Shown in pieces: positions 1 to 14,027 of a DNA stretch of 23,494 nt. This DNA comes from a virus, in IMG/VR virus record IMGVR_UViG_3300042319_001780, positions 1-23,494 of that record; one strand, 5' to 3'. A program made the translations under genes and the position numbers. How positions within the stretch are numbered: the stretch's first letter is position 1; every line of letters begins with the position of its first letter. The notes beneath the pieces were generated by a model. It made no database searches. It had not been told where the DNA came from and saw nothing but the letters and a program-made list of their open reading frames with translations.

Positions 1-5896
<5,896 letters not shown>

Positions 5897-5950
5897 CTTC
5901 GTTTCCTTTTGGGTACTAGGCTATCATGTTTTAAATATGATTTATCTCTG

Positions 5951-5958
5951 TATTTATC
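5951..5958 (-). promoter_or_regulatory. T4-type late promoter for the giant fibre gene
   Basis: The minus strand reads GATAAATA followed by CAG, 55 bases upstream of the ATG at 5896. It differs from the T4 late promoter TATAAATA at one base. The same octamer recurs upstream of six further genes in this window, so it is probably this phage's late promoter. It lies after the terminator at 5990-6016, giving the fibre gene its own transcription unit. Confidence 0.75.
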
Positions 5959-5989
5959 AGTATGTTATAATTAAATTATTGACATTTTT

Positions 5990-6016
5990 AATAAAAATAG
6001 CGTCTAGAGACGCTAT
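5990..6016 (-). terminator. Rho-independent terminator downstream of the S74 fibre gene
   Basis: On the minus strand, ATAGCGTCT pairs with AGACGCTAT (6016-5997) through a very short loop, and TTTTTATT follows directly. It lies about 55 bases past the stop codon at 6070 and before the next late promoter. Confidence 0.82.
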
Positions 6017-6052
6017 AATTATGTATTATCAAATATATATTATAACCCAACT

Positions 6053-6070
6053 ACGTTCAAATTTGAACGT
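6053..6070. repeat. 18-bp perfect palindrome overlapping the fibre stop codon
   Basis: ACGTTCAAATTTGAACGT is fully self-complementary, and its right end includes the first base of the stop codon (TTA on plus, 6070-6072). No T-run follows on either strand, so it is not a standard terminator. It could form an RNA hairpin at the 3' end of the fibre mRNA or bind a dimeric protein; its role is unknown. Confidence 0.6.
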
Positions 6071-9000
6071 TATTTTATCTTTCTTATTTCATCAATTTGT
6101 TTTTGTTGTTCCTTAACTGCTTCAATTAAGATAGCAATTAATGGCAAATACGAAACTGATAATCCATTTTCATTTTTTGATACCAATTCTGGTAAAATTT
6201 TAGCAACTTCTTGAGCAATTACTCCATAAGATTTCTTACCCCATTCTTTCCAATTAAAAGAAACTCCAGTAATTTGATTCAAAATAGTTAACGGACTAAC
6301 AATATTTTTAATATTTTCTTTCAATGTTCCATCGCTAGTAGAGTTGACTTCTACAGCGTTTAGTTGACCAGTACTAGGATTAAATGTTAATTTACTACTA
6401 CTTACATATATCGTAGCTAAGCTACCAGTAAAAATATTTGAAAGAGCAGGATAAAATGTATTATTATCAACAGTATCAGTAATTATTGATACCCCAGTAC
6501 CAGTCGCTCCAGTTAATCCAGTAGCACCAGTTGACCCAATACTACCAACACCACCAGATAATCCAGTGGCACCTGTAGCGCCAGTAAATCCAGTTGATCC
6601 ATCAAATCCAGTAGAACCGTCAAATCCAGTAGCACCCGTACTTCCTATAAATCCAGTAGCCCCCTGTAATCCAGTAGCTCCCTGTAATCCAGTAACACCA
6701 GTAGCACCTGTTGATCCAGTAAATCCAGTTGATCCATCAAAACCAGTAGCGCCGTCAAATCCAGTTGATCCAGTAAATCCGGTAGCTCCATCAAAACCAG
6801 TAGCACCAGTAGATCCAATATCACCTTGAACTCCAGTGGCACCGGTAGATCCGTCTAATCCAGTAGATCCTGTGGCTCCAGTAAATCCAGTAGCACCTAT
6901 GTCGCCCTGAACTCCAGTAGCACCAGTGGCTCCATCTAATCCAGTAGCACCAATATCACCCTGTAATCCAGTAGCACCAGTAGATCCGTCTAATCCGGTA
7001 GCACCTGTGGCTCCATCTAATCCAGTAGCGCCAGTGGCTCCGTCAAAACCAGTGGCACCTATATCACCCTGAACTCCAGTAGCACCAATATCACCCTGTA
7101 ATCCAGTAGCACCAGTGGCTCCGTCAAATCCAGTAGCACCAATATCACCCTGTAATCCAGTAGCACCAGTGGCTCCGTCAAATCCAATTGGTCCAGTGGC
7201 CCCATCAAATCCAGTAGCACCTATGTCACCTTGAATTCCAGTAGCTCCAGTGGCTCCGTCAAATCCGGTAGCACCTATGTCTCCTTGAATTCCAGTAGCG
7301 CCAGTTGATCCATCTAATCCAGTAGCACCAGTAGCGCCATCAAATCCAGTGGCACCTATGTCGCCCTGTAATCCAGTAGCACCTGTGGCTCCGTCAAAAC
7401 CAGTTGCCCCAATATCACCTTGAATTCCGGTTGCGCCAGTGGCTCCATCAAAACCAGTAGCGCCAGTGGCACCATCTAATCCAGTAGCACCAGTGGCTCC
7501 ATCAAAACCAGTAGCACCTATATCACCTTGAACTCCAGTTGCGCCAGTTGATCCATCTAGTCCCGTGGCTCCAGTAGAACCAATAAATCCAGTAGCACCT
7601 ATGTCACCTTGAACGCCAGTTGCTCCTGTGGCGCCTGTATATCCAGTAGCACCTGTATATCCAGTTGGACCCACAATAGTTCCAACATTGACCCAAAGTG
7701 TACCATCATAAACCCATAAATTACCAGTAGCTTGATCTATAACTCCATTTCCAAGTACTGCAGATGGAAATGCAGCATTAAGTGTTGTTTGTGGATTATT
7801 AGGAGGATCAACGTTTACATTTGGTACTGATCCTATTATGGAAACTGACGTACCTGCTACTCCAGTAGCACCAATATCACCTTGAATTCCAGTGGCACCA
7901 GTGGCACCGTAACCAGTAGCACCTGTGGCTCCAGTTGATCCATCTAGTCCTGTTGCGCCAGTGGATCCTTCAAAACCAGTAGATCCAGTGGCTCCGCTTC
8001 CTGTAGCACCGATGAATCCAGTGGCTCCGATAAATCCAGTGGCTCCATCTAATCCAGTAGCGCCAGTAAATCCAGTAGCACCTGTACTTCCAGTGGCTCC
8101 ATCTAATCCAGTGGCACCCGTAGAACCAGTAAATCCAGTGGCTCCGTCAAATCCAGTAGCACCTGTACTACCAGTAGCACCTGTAAATCCAGTACTTCCT
8201 GTAAATCCGGTACTTCCGGTAAATCCAGTACTTCCGGTAAATCCAGTTGATCCAGTAGCACCTGTGGCTCCAGTAGCACCTCTGAATCCAGTTGCACCAG
8301 TTGATCCAGCAGTACCACCACCTCCAGCACCCCAATATAAATTACCTAATCCGTCAGTACTGACTACTAGTCCACTAGCACCACCAGTAATAACTACATT
8401 CCCAATATCTCCTAAATTGGCACGAGTATATACTACCAATTGATTTGCCGTAGCAATATTACTACTAGAAATATTTGATGTAACATTACTAGAATCAATA
8501 TTAGTAATGTTTAATGTACTAGTCTCAACATCAAATATAAAATTACTACTACCATCTAATCCGCTTGGTATACTTAAATCAGTCCAACTAGTTCCATTTA
8601 CACCACTGATAATTACGCCGTCTGTTCCAACTATATAATATTCACCACTACCATATATACTATCAATTAAATTACTAGTTGTTCCAGTACTACTAGTAGA
8701 CCATGATGTTGCACCATTGTTACTAGTGATTTGAATTCCATTATCGCCAGCTGATACCAATGTAGGTATAGTTGATACAGTTGCCAACGTAATTGTATTA
8801 AGATTTTCAACAGTTCCACTAATTGATGATGTCCATGTTATACCATCAGAACTGACAATTACTGTACCATTATTTCCAGTTGCAATATAATTGTCACCAT
8901 CAAATACCACGCTATTTAAATTATCAACAACTCCACCATCTTGGATAATCCAATCTATTGCGTCTTCACTTAATAATATTGTACCAGCATTACCAACTAC

Positions 9001-9573
9001 AACATATATACCATTGTCTACATCATAAGCAATACCACGTAAATTTTCTAATACTCCAGTAGCCTGTAAAGTCCAAGTAATAGCATTTAAACTAGTTAAT
9101 ATTGTTCCATTTTCACCAACCGCAACATATAATCCAGTAATATCAGTATAATATACTCGTAATAAATTTTCTGTTGTTCCGCTTGTTTGTACTGTCCATG
9201 TAGTGGCAATATTACTACTTGTGATAATAGTACCATTATCTCCAACTGCAATAAATCCTAATGGTGTTGGAGTTACTGAATTTATTGGTTGATTAACTGG
9301 ACTAGTTTGATTACTGTAATTTATTCCATCTGTACTGTAAAAATATCGTAATGGTGTACCAAATATTACCCATGTACCGCTATTATAAGCAATTGTATCT
9401 AGATTATTTGTGGCCGCAAATTGAACTGCGCCTGGTGGTGGAGCCGCAGTTCCACCGGATCCTAAACTATATAGTTGAGTAAAGTTTTCATTAATCTTTT
9501 CAAACGCAAGTCTTAGAGGATCGCCATTACCATCGTTTGACGAAGCTCCAATGTTAATAATTTGTTGTGCCAT
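6070..9573 (-). CDS. Phage fibre with beta-propeller-like repeats, collagen-like stalk and C-terminal S74 chaperone
   Basis: 1167 residues, complete. Residues 1-36 carry [19 protein letters not shown] then KINENF, an N-terminal motif common in T4-like phage fibre and virion proteins. Residues about 60-335 hold seven repeats of about 40 residues around V-G-x-N-G-T-I-x-x-S followed by a TW step, which suggests a seven-bladed propeller of the sialidase/Ycf48 type. Collagen-like Gly-X-Y fills about 423-573 and 633-1026, separated by a globular module containing [20 protein letters not shown]. The C-terminal 88 residues are an S74 intramolecular chaperone: SDGTLKENI places the expected catalytic Ser at 1080 and Lys at 1085, and GVIAQEV is also typical. 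In this family the chaperone drives trimerisation and then cuts itself off before the Ser. A late promoter lies just upstream. It is probably a tail or whisker fibre; the ligand is unknown. Confidence 0.9.
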   Translation of the reverse strand: MAQQIINIGASSNDGNGDPLRLAFEKINENFTQLYSLGSGGTAAPPPGAVQFAATNNLDTIAYNSGTWVIFGTPLRYFYSTDGINYSNQTSPVNQPINSVTPTPLGFIAVGDNGTIITSSNIATTWTVQTSGTTENLLRVYYTDITGLYVAVGENGTILTSLNAITWTLQATGVLENLRGIAYDVDNGIYVVVGNAGTILLSEDAIDWIIQDGGVVDNLNSVVFDGDNYIATGNNGTVIVSSDGITWTSSISGTVENLNTITLATVSTIPTLVSAGDNGIQITSNNGATSWSTSSTGTTSNLIDSIYGSGEYYIVGTDGVIISGVNGTSWTDLSIPSGLDGSSNFIFDVETSTLNITNIDSSNVTSNISSSNIATANQLVVYTRANLGDIGNVVITGGASGLVVSTDGLGNLYWGAGGGGTAGSTGATGFRGATGATGATGSTGFTGSTGFTGSTGFTGSTGFTGATGSTGATGFDGATGFTGSTGATGLDGATGSTGATGFTGATGLDGATGFIGATGFIGATGSGATGSTGFEGSTGATGLDGSTGATGATGYGATGATGIQGDIGATGVAGTSVSIIGSVPNVNVDPPNNPQTTLNAAFPSAVLGNGVIDQATGNLWVYDGTLWVNVGTIVGPTGYTGATGYTGATGATGVQGDIGATGFIGSTGATGLDGSTGATGVQGDIGATGFDGATGATGLDGATGATGFDGATGATGIQGDIGATGFDGATGATGLQGDIGATGFDGATGATGLDGSTGATGIQGDIGATGFDGATGATGIQGDIGATGFDGATGPIGFDGATGATGLQGDIGATGFDGATGATGLQGDIGATGVQGDIGATGFDGATGATGLDGATGATGLDGSTGATGLQGDIGATGLDGATGATGVQGDIGATGFTGATGSTGLDGSTGATGVQGDIGSTGATGFDGATGFTGSTGFDGATGFDGSTGFTGSTGATGVTGLQGATGLQGATGFIGSTGATGFDGSTGFDGSTGFTGATGATGLSGGVGSIGSTGATGLTGATGTGVSIITDTVDNNTFYPALSNIFTGSLATIYVSSSKLTFNPSTGQLNAVEVNSTSDGTLKENIKNIVSPLTILNQITGVSFNWKEWGKKSYGVIAQEVAKILPELVSKNENGLSVSYLPLIAILIEAVKEQQKQIDEIRKIK
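8182..8253 (-). repeat. 18-bp tandem repeat in the collagen stalk of the S74 fibre
   Basis: Four consecutive 18-bp units (8182, 8200, 8218 and 8236 onward) differ at only a few bases and encode repeated GSTGFT. This is a local tandem expansion within the first collagen segment of the fibre. Confidence 0.85.
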
Positions 9574-9593
9574 GCTTTATCCAGTTATAGTAA

Positions 9594-9601
9594 TATTTAT
9601 C
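9594..9601 (-). promoter_or_regulatory. T4-type late promoter for the S74 fibre gene
   Basis: The minus strand reads GATAAATA followed by TTA, 20 bases before the ATG at 9573. The octamer matches the other late promoters in the window. The mRNA leader would be short. Confidence 0.72.
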
Positions 9602-9638
9602 GTATTATATTTAAATTAATCGTCAAAACTAGGGTCCC

Positions 9639-9980
9639 ATGACTTATAACATAAATATTATAATGCTAAAACAACAATCTATCAGACCCATGTGTAAAGA
9701 ATGTAATAAATTACCATCAAGACCAAATGGTCGTAGTGTAAGTGGATATCAGCGATGGCATACTTTATGCAATCATTGTGCAAAATTAAAATATACCAAA
9801 AAGAAAAAAGATTCAAAGTGCAATATATGTAACTTTGAATCAATTGATAGTTGTCAATTATGTTTGATTAATGGAGAAACTATCTGCCAAAATTGTAACG
9901 CCCTCAGATTGAAAAATATCAAAAAGAGGGCGGAATTAACAGTGGATGCCACCATTGATTGGAGTAATATCAGATTGTAA
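9639..9980 (+). CDS. Small cysteine-rich zinc-ribbon-like protein, function unknown
   Basis: 113 residues with ten cysteines in five CxxC pairs: C19/C22, C44/C47, C61/C64, C72/C75 and C83/C86. The spacing suggests at least two structural zinc sites. The second half (CNICNFESIDSCQL, then CQNC) resembles the cysteine frame of small phage HNH-like proteins, but I see no HNH histidine/asparagine core, so nuclease activity is not supported; it may be a decayed relative. AGGG six bases before the first ATG supports the start at 9639; a second ATG at 9663 is possible. It runs opposite to the structural genes, and its stop abuts the stop of the minus-strand gene ending at 9981. The strand and position match the two homing endonuclease genes of this window, hinting at a shared mobile origin (inference). 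Confidence 0.7.
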   Translation: MTYNINIIMLKQQSIRPMCKECNKLPSRPNGRSVSGYQRWHTLCNHCAKLKYTKKKKDSKCNICNFESIDSCQLCLINGETICQNCNALRLKNIKKRAELTVDATIDWSNIRL

Positions 9981-11444
9981 TTAGTCTAAATCAACAACCC
10001 AACCACCAGTTTTAGAATCAAAATTAGCCATTAACGTATTACCAGATGCAAATGGAGATGAAACTTTCATAACCGGACGTCCATAATTATCTAATGTAAT
10101 GCTACCAGCTTGAACTGTCTTCATACCTAACTGTTGACCAGTTCCACTATTGATAAAGTTAACTTCAATCTCACCATTACCATAAGTTTCATTCATTTGT
10201 TTACTTTCATATTCAGGTTTACGAATATCTTTTGTTGGATAATCAATATCATCATTACGTGACTGATGATCATCAGGATCATAATCTTGATAACCTCTAC
10301 CACGACGACCTTGTTCACCCTTACGCATTGAATGATCAGTATAACTAGAATTTCTAGCTCTAGGTGTCTTTTTATCTGTTGGTGCACCTTGTTGTATTTT
10401 TCCACCACGTGCTAAGAAATCTTCTACATCACCTTCATTAAGACCAATATATGTCATAAACTTTCTACTATTAAAACGTGAATTATTACTTTCAAAAATC
10501 TTACAGTGACGCTTAGCTAAAATCTTACGATTATTTTCAGGTAATGTTTTGAGAATATCAGCTACTTGACGAAATTTGTTAAGTCTAACACCTTCTGCCA
10601 ATGCACCTTTCTTCAAATGAGCAATAAAAGATTTTAATGTTCCTTCTGGATTACTAGTCTTATATTTCTTGTAGTTTTTTGCAAAATTAGGATGTTTTGG
10701 ATCCCATTTATCATATCCTTCATCACTGTCACTGACAGATTTTTCACGAGTAGAAGAATTCCCTTCACCAGACTCTGACAATTTATCTTTACAATCAGCT
10801 ACCATTTGTTTTAATTCGGCACGATCACAATCAGGATGCATTTTACAAATTTCTGCTACAGTTTTTCCATCTTTACACATTTTTTTAATATGTGCCATTG
10901 ATGGTAATTTTCCAGTTTTAGATTTTACTGATTCAAATTGATTGCTACGTGTATTACTATCAGATTCTTCATCGTCTACACCGTTAATATTGTCCCAGTA
11001 TTCTTCTGCTTCTTCTGAGCTCAGAAAAATCGCCCCGTTGCGTCGCATCGCATTTGCAACAAAATCATCTTTCTCCATAGACATTGCTTGATTTATAAGC
11101 CAACGCTTCATAGCGCCTTCATCTAAAGTTTGTGAATTATCGTCTTCCATATTTTTATATTCAAACATGACATAATCAGCAAAAATCTTTTCTACAGTTA
11201 TACCATTTTCTCCACTAAAGAACATACCAGCTGGACCACCATCTGTAATTCCAAGTTTATCTTGAATATATGCGGCAGCGGCATCAAGTGCTTCTTCAGC
11301 TAAACTTTCTGGATCTTGATGAGTATCTTCTACATCTTCAGATACTTTCTCTTCAATACTTTCATTTAAATTAATTTTTTTACCTTGATCTACTGACTCA
11401 ATTAAATCTAGCATTGATCTCATACGTGTTTGATTGTCTAACAT
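9981..11444 (-). CDS. Hypothetical virion-associated protein, paralogue of the neighbouring 109-residue protein
   Basis: 487 residues, not firmly recognised. Residues 1-62 closely match the N-terminus of the protein encoded at 11489-11818, including MLDNQTRMR, LIESVDQGKK, LNESI and AAAxYIQD. Residues about 178-222 contain a Cys-bearing helical motif (KMCKDGKTVAEICKMHPDCD, then an MVADCKDKL helix). Residues about 290-345 are basic and helical. Residues about 350-410 are highly charged and low in complexity (RRGRGYQDYDPDDHQSRNDD). The last 65 residues look beta-rich. It lies just downstream of the capsid gene, where T4-like phages keep head genes. LIE16/S17 and LNE28/S29 fit the T4 prohead protease pattern (I/L)-x-E followed by a small residue, so an internal head protein is possible (inference). 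It has its own late promoter and an AGGA ribosome site. Confidence 0.8.
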   Translation of the reverse strand: MLDNQTRMRSMLDLIESVDQGKKINLNESIEEKVSEDVEDTHQDPESLAEEALDAAAAYIQDKLGITDGGPAGMFFSGENGITVEKIFADYVMFEYKNMEDDNSQTLDEGAMKRWLINQAMSMEKDDFVANAMRRNGAIFLSSEEAEEYWDNINGVDDEESDSNTRSNQFESVKSKTGKLPSMAHIKKMCKDGKTVAEICKMHPDCDRAELKQMVADCKDKLSESGEGNSSTREKSVSDSDEGYDKWDPKHPNFAKNYKKYKTSNPEGTLKSFIAHLKKGALAEGVRLNKFRQVADILKTLPENNRKILAKRHCKIFESNNSRFNSRKFMTYIGLNEGDVEDFLARGGKIQQGAPTDKKTPRARNSSYTDHSMRKGEQGRRGRGYQDYDPDDHQSRNDDIDYPTKDIRKPEYESKQMNETYGNGEIEVNFINSGTGQQLGMKTVQAGSITLDNYGRPVMKVSSPFASGNTLMANFDSKTGGWVVDLD

Positions 11445-11466
11445 GTTAGTATCCTATATTATACTG

Positions 11467-11474
11467 TATTTATC
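11467..11474 (-). promoter_or_regulatory. T4-type late promoter for the 487-residue gene
   Basis: The minus strand reads GATAAATA followed by CAG, 23 bases before the ATG at 11444. The leader shares ATAGGATACTA with the leader of the paralogous gene at 11818, showing that promoter and ribosome site were copied together with the gene. Confidence 0.75.
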
Positions 11475-11488
11475 TTTTTTAATAATAT

Positions 11489-11818
11489 TTAAAAATCGTC
11501 ATTAGGTGGTGCATCACCATTATGTTGAGCATCAACTTGATGTTCAATATACTCAACAAAAATGTCAAGTACTGTTTCAGCATTTTCGTCACGAAAATAT
11601 TCATAAGCAATTTCTTCATCTTCTTCAGATACTTCTAATGCATCTTGAATGTATCTTACTGCTGCACTAAGTGCTTCTTGTGCAAGTTGACGAGGATCAG
11701 AACCACTATCTTCAGATAATTCTTCACCAATACTTTCATTTAATTTGAGTTTTTTACCTTGATCTACTGATTCAATTAAATTTAACATTGCTCTCATACG
11801 TGTTTGATTGTCTAACAT
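11489..11818 (-). CDS. Hypothetical acidic protein, short paralogue of the 487-residue neighbour
   Basis: 109 residues, strongly acidic from residue 31 onward. Residues 1-60 align with the start of the next gene downstream on this strand (MLDNQTRMRAMLNLIES versus MLDNQTRMRSMLDLIES; shared LNESI and AA-x-x-YIQD). The similarity fades after residue about 60 and the protein ends at PPNDDF. No catalytic motif is visible. The conserved LIE/S and LNE/S steps could be prohead protease sites, which would make the N-terminus a capsid-targeting peptide (inference). It has its own late promoter at 11841-11848 and an AGGA site before the ATG. The 44-base gap to the paralogue holds that gene's promoter. 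Confidence 0.8.
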   Translation of the reverse strand: MLDNQTRMRAMLNLIESVDQGKKLKLNESIGEELSEDSGSDPRQLAQEALSAAVRYIQDALEVSEEDEEIAYEYFRDENAETVLDIFVEYIEHQVDAQHNGDAPPNDDF

Positions 11819-11840
11819 AGTAGTATCCTATAATATATAA

Positions 11841-11848
11841 TATTTATC
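11841..11848 (-). promoter_or_regulatory. T4-type late promoter for the 109-residue gene
   Basis: The minus strand reads GATAAATA followed by TTA, 23 bases before the ATG at 11818. The spacing is the same as in the paralogous gene at 11444. Confidence 0.75.
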
Positions 11849-11865
11849 TTGATTGATCATATTTG

Positions 11866-11894
11866 TTGACATTTAATGAATGACAGTGTATAGT
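11866..11894 (+). promoter_or_regulatory. Sigma70-type (early-type) promoter for the HNH endonuclease
   Basis: TTGACA (11866-11871), a 17-base spacer and TATAGT (11889-11894) form a near-consensus bacterial promoter. Transcription would start near 11901, about 40 bases before the ATG at 11942. The structural genes around it show late motifs instead, so this endonuclease is probably expressed early by host polymerase. Confidence 0.78.
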
Positions 11895-11928
11895 TAAAGA
11901 TTGAAAAGTAATATTAGTAACAGCGAAA

Positions 11929-11936
11929 GATAAATA
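11929..11936 (+). promoter_or_regulatory. Late-promoter-like octamer just before the HNH gene
   Basis: GATAAATA on the plus strand ends six bases before the ATG at 11942. If used, it would give an almost leaderless mRNA. It may be a real second late promoter or a chance match in AT-rich sequence. Confidence 0.35.
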
Positions 11937-11941
11937 AACAT

Positions 11942-12730
11942 ATGAACCAATTTAACAATACAAAATATACACGATGGTACTATGGTATCATCCAAAAACG
12001 AGCCATTTTAGATAAAGATTCTCGTGGTGAAATACATCATATTATCCCACGTAGTATGGGTGGCAATGATTCACCTGAAAATCTTGTCAAATTAACTGGA
12101 CATGATCACGCTTGGTGTCATTGGCTCTTGACTAAAATGACTACTGGATCAGCCAAAGTATCAATGATATATGCCTTTAATATGATGGGTGTCTCTGGAG
12201 AACATATGGAACGTCAGTCATCATATGCTATTGTCAGAGCGTATGAGAAGAACAGAATAGAGTGGAGTAAGAATCATAGTGAAACTATGAGTGAACAATT
12301 TATAAATGGTCGAGAAATTTGGAACAAAGGTCGTAAAGAAGATCGTCCTGAAGTTTTAGCCAGAGTAAAAGAAGCGGCTCAGAATAGACCAAAATTAACA
12401 GATGAAAAATTAAAAGAAAAAGTAAGAAAGTCAGTTGACACAATGAAGAAAAATGGTACGGATAAACGATCTCAAGAAACAAGAGATAAGCAACGAGATT
12501 CTATGATAGGGTTAGTTCGTGGGCCGATGAATGACGTTCATAAGAATAAGATTGCCATATCTTGTCGTAAGCCTAAATCAGAAGGACATGGTGACGCTGT
12601 TGCTGCGGCTAATCTAGGTGTTGTTAGTATTAATAGAAACGATGTCGAGAAAAAAGTCAAACAAGATACACTTCAATCTTGGATAGAACAAGGATGGCAA
12701 CTTGGTGGTAGACCACGTAAGAAAAAATAG
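11942..12730 (+). CDS. HNH homing endonuclease
   Basis: 262 residues. The N-terminal HNH core is clear: EIHHIIPRSMGGNDSPENL, with His32/His33, Asn47 and the downstream GHDHAWCH histidines. Residues about 160-215 look like NUMOD-type DNA-binding repeats (ETRDKQRDSMIG and HKNKIAISCRKP). The C-terminus WIEQGWQLGGRPRKKK resembles tails of phage-encoded homing endonucleases. Such enzymes cut DNA of related phages lacking the gene and so spread it; the target is usually in or near the neighbouring gene. Here it lies between the capsid gene and the paralogue pair, opposite in direction, as a free-standing gene and not inside an intron. A sigma70-type promoter lies upstream and a strong shared terminator downstream. 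Confidence 0.88.
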   Translation: MNQFNNTKYTRWYYGIIQKRAILDKDSRGEIHHIIPRSMGGNDSPENLVKLTGHDHAWCHWLLTKMTTGSAKVSMIYAFNMMGVSGEHMERQSSYAIVRAYEKNRIEWSKNHSETMSEQFINGREIWNKGRKEDRPEVLARVKEAAQNRPKLTDEKLKEKVRKSVDTMKKNGTDKRSQETRDKQRDSMIGLVRGPMNDVHKNKIAISCRKPKSEGHGDAVAAANLGVVSINRNDVEKKVKQDTLQSWIEQGWQLGGRPRKKK

Positions 12731-12735
12731 ACAAC

Positions 12736-12760
12736 AAAAAACCCGCCGAAGCGGGTTTTT
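12736..12760. terminator. Bidirectional Rho-independent terminator between HNH and capsid genes
   Basis: AAAAACCCGC, loop CGAA, GCGGGTTTTT: a GC-rich stem flanked by an A-run on one side and a T-run on the other. It can stop the plus-strand HNH transcript six bases past its stop codon, and the minus-strand capsid transcript about 40 bases past its stop. Confidence 0.93.
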
Positions 12761-12801
12761 GTTTTACTATATTCAAAAAGTTCTTGAATAGTGGTAAAAT
12801 A

Positions 12802-13998
12802 TCACTGAAACGATATATTAGTTACCGCGATCTCACCAACGTAGTCAGCAGCATTACCAAAGCTGGATGCTGTGTTTGTCAATTCCACGTAGCCGTATCT
12901 CGTCATAAACGAAACGACTGGTTCGAATGTTGACGGATCTAGAACAACACCACTGCTCATCAACGGAATGTATGGGCAATAGAATGCAGCTGCGTCTGTT
13001 TCTGAAGAACCCTTATAACCAACTAGAACTGGTGTTCCACTTGGAGCATATGAGTCAACGAAAACGCGCATTGCGTTGTTCAATGTACCGACTAATTTTG
13101 TATTAGTAGGTGCTTCGAATGTACCTTCTGTAGTACGGGCAAAAGCTGATGTTGTAGCAGACTGAAGAACAGTCAGCATTTCTGAAGAAACAACACACCA
13201 GTTACCAGCGCCACGACGAGTACGTTGGGCGATTAGGTTAGCAACACGGTTAATTAGAACAGCTAAAGCAGCGTGTTCGTCACCAACGTATGTAGCGGTA
13301 CCAGAAACGGTAGCTTGGTTATATGTAAACTCAGTAGCAGCCAATTGACGTAATGAAAGAAGAATTTCTTGGTCGATTTCAGCAGTAATTTCTTGTGCTA
13401 AAGCGGCCATGATTTCGGCTTCAACGTCGATACCATGCATTGATTGTGCGTCTTGTGCAGCTTCGAATGTCCAACGAGCTTGTAACTTACGGCTCTTGGC
13501 TTCGACAGCTTGACGTAGAATCTGTACAGAGATTGCTTTTCCGCCGTTACCTTCAAGAGTAGCGGTTGGAGCTGCGGTATAACTGTTTGCTGTATTATCG
13601 CTAGACTTTGTACGTGAATACGCTTGAGCGATCAAGAATGGTGATAGAGCTTCGTCACCAGCCACAACCGAAGTTTGAGCTGCTGAATTGTCTGTCAAGT
13701 TTTGAGCATAGCGAACACGTAGTGTATGAATCTGTCCAACTGGACCAGTCATTGGTTGAACACCAATTAACTCGTTAGCGATAACAGTAGGCATAACACG
13801 GCGAATAACTGGAAGAATGACACGATTTAGTGTGGCAATATTACCAGCGGTTGTAGTTCCAGCATTACTTTCAGAAAGTAGTTGCTTTTTGGTGTTTTCT
13901 AAAATAACACCCATTGATGAGCGGCGGACGCCTTTGAGACCTTCAAGGAGGGCTTCTTTGGTTTCATTCCAGCGGCTCTCTAATAGTACTTTTGACAT
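12802..13998 (-). CDS. gp23: Major capsid protein, T4 gp23-like
   Basis: 398 residues, shorter than T4 gp23 (521). Family signatures are clear: VIRRVMPTVIANELIGVQPM, TGPVGQI, AKSRKLQARWTFEAAQDAQS, MHGIDVEAEIMAALAQEI and the C-terminal YGYVELTN. It forms the head shell with the HK97 fold. LLSE43/SNAG fits the prohead protease rule (I/L)-x-E followed by a small residue, so residues 1-43 are probably the cleaved delta peptide (T4 cuts gp23 after E65). AGGAGATAATTAA before the ATG is a strong ribosome site. It follows the scaffold gene by 29 bases with no late octamer between them, so it is probably co-transcribed, possibly with an internal promoter I did not find. It ends at the terminator 12736-12760. 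Confidence 0.96.
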   Translation of the reverse strand: MSKVLLESRWNETKEALLEGLKGVRRSSMGVILENTKKQLLSESNAGTTTAGNIATLNRVILPVIRRVMPTVIANELIGVQPMTGPVGQIHTLRVRYAQNLTDNSAAQTSVVAGDEALSPFLIAQAYSRTKSSDNTANSYTAAPTATLEGNGGKAISVQILRQAVEAKSRKLQARWTFEAAQDAQSMHGIDVEAEIMAALAQEITAEIDQEILLSLRQLAATEFTYNQATVSGTATYVGDEHAALAVLINRVANLIAQRTRRGAGNWCVVSSEMLTVLQSATTSAFARTTEGTFEAPTNTKLVGTLNNAMRVFVDSYAPSGTPVLVGYKGSSETDAAAFYCPYIPLMSSGVVLDPSTFEPVVSFMTRYGYVELTNTASSFGNAADYVGEIAVTNISFQ

Positions 13999-14027
13999 TT
14001 AATTATCTCCTGTTAATAGTATGTCGA

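Noticed and set aside
9586-9591. TATAGT as a possible plus-strand -10 box for the cysteine-rich gene
   Set aside because: No convincing -35 box lies 16-18 bases upstream, so a promoter cannot be supported.
9899-9932. CGCCCTC / GAGGGCG hairpin inside the small cysteine-rich gene
   Set aside because: The loop is 20 bases and no T-run follows on either strand, so it is not a supportable terminator. It may be chance.
12765-12795. Imperfect hairpin around TTCAAAAAGTTCTTGAA downstream of the capsid gene
   Set aside because: It is short and AT-rich with no T-run. The strong terminator beside it explains transcription stop.
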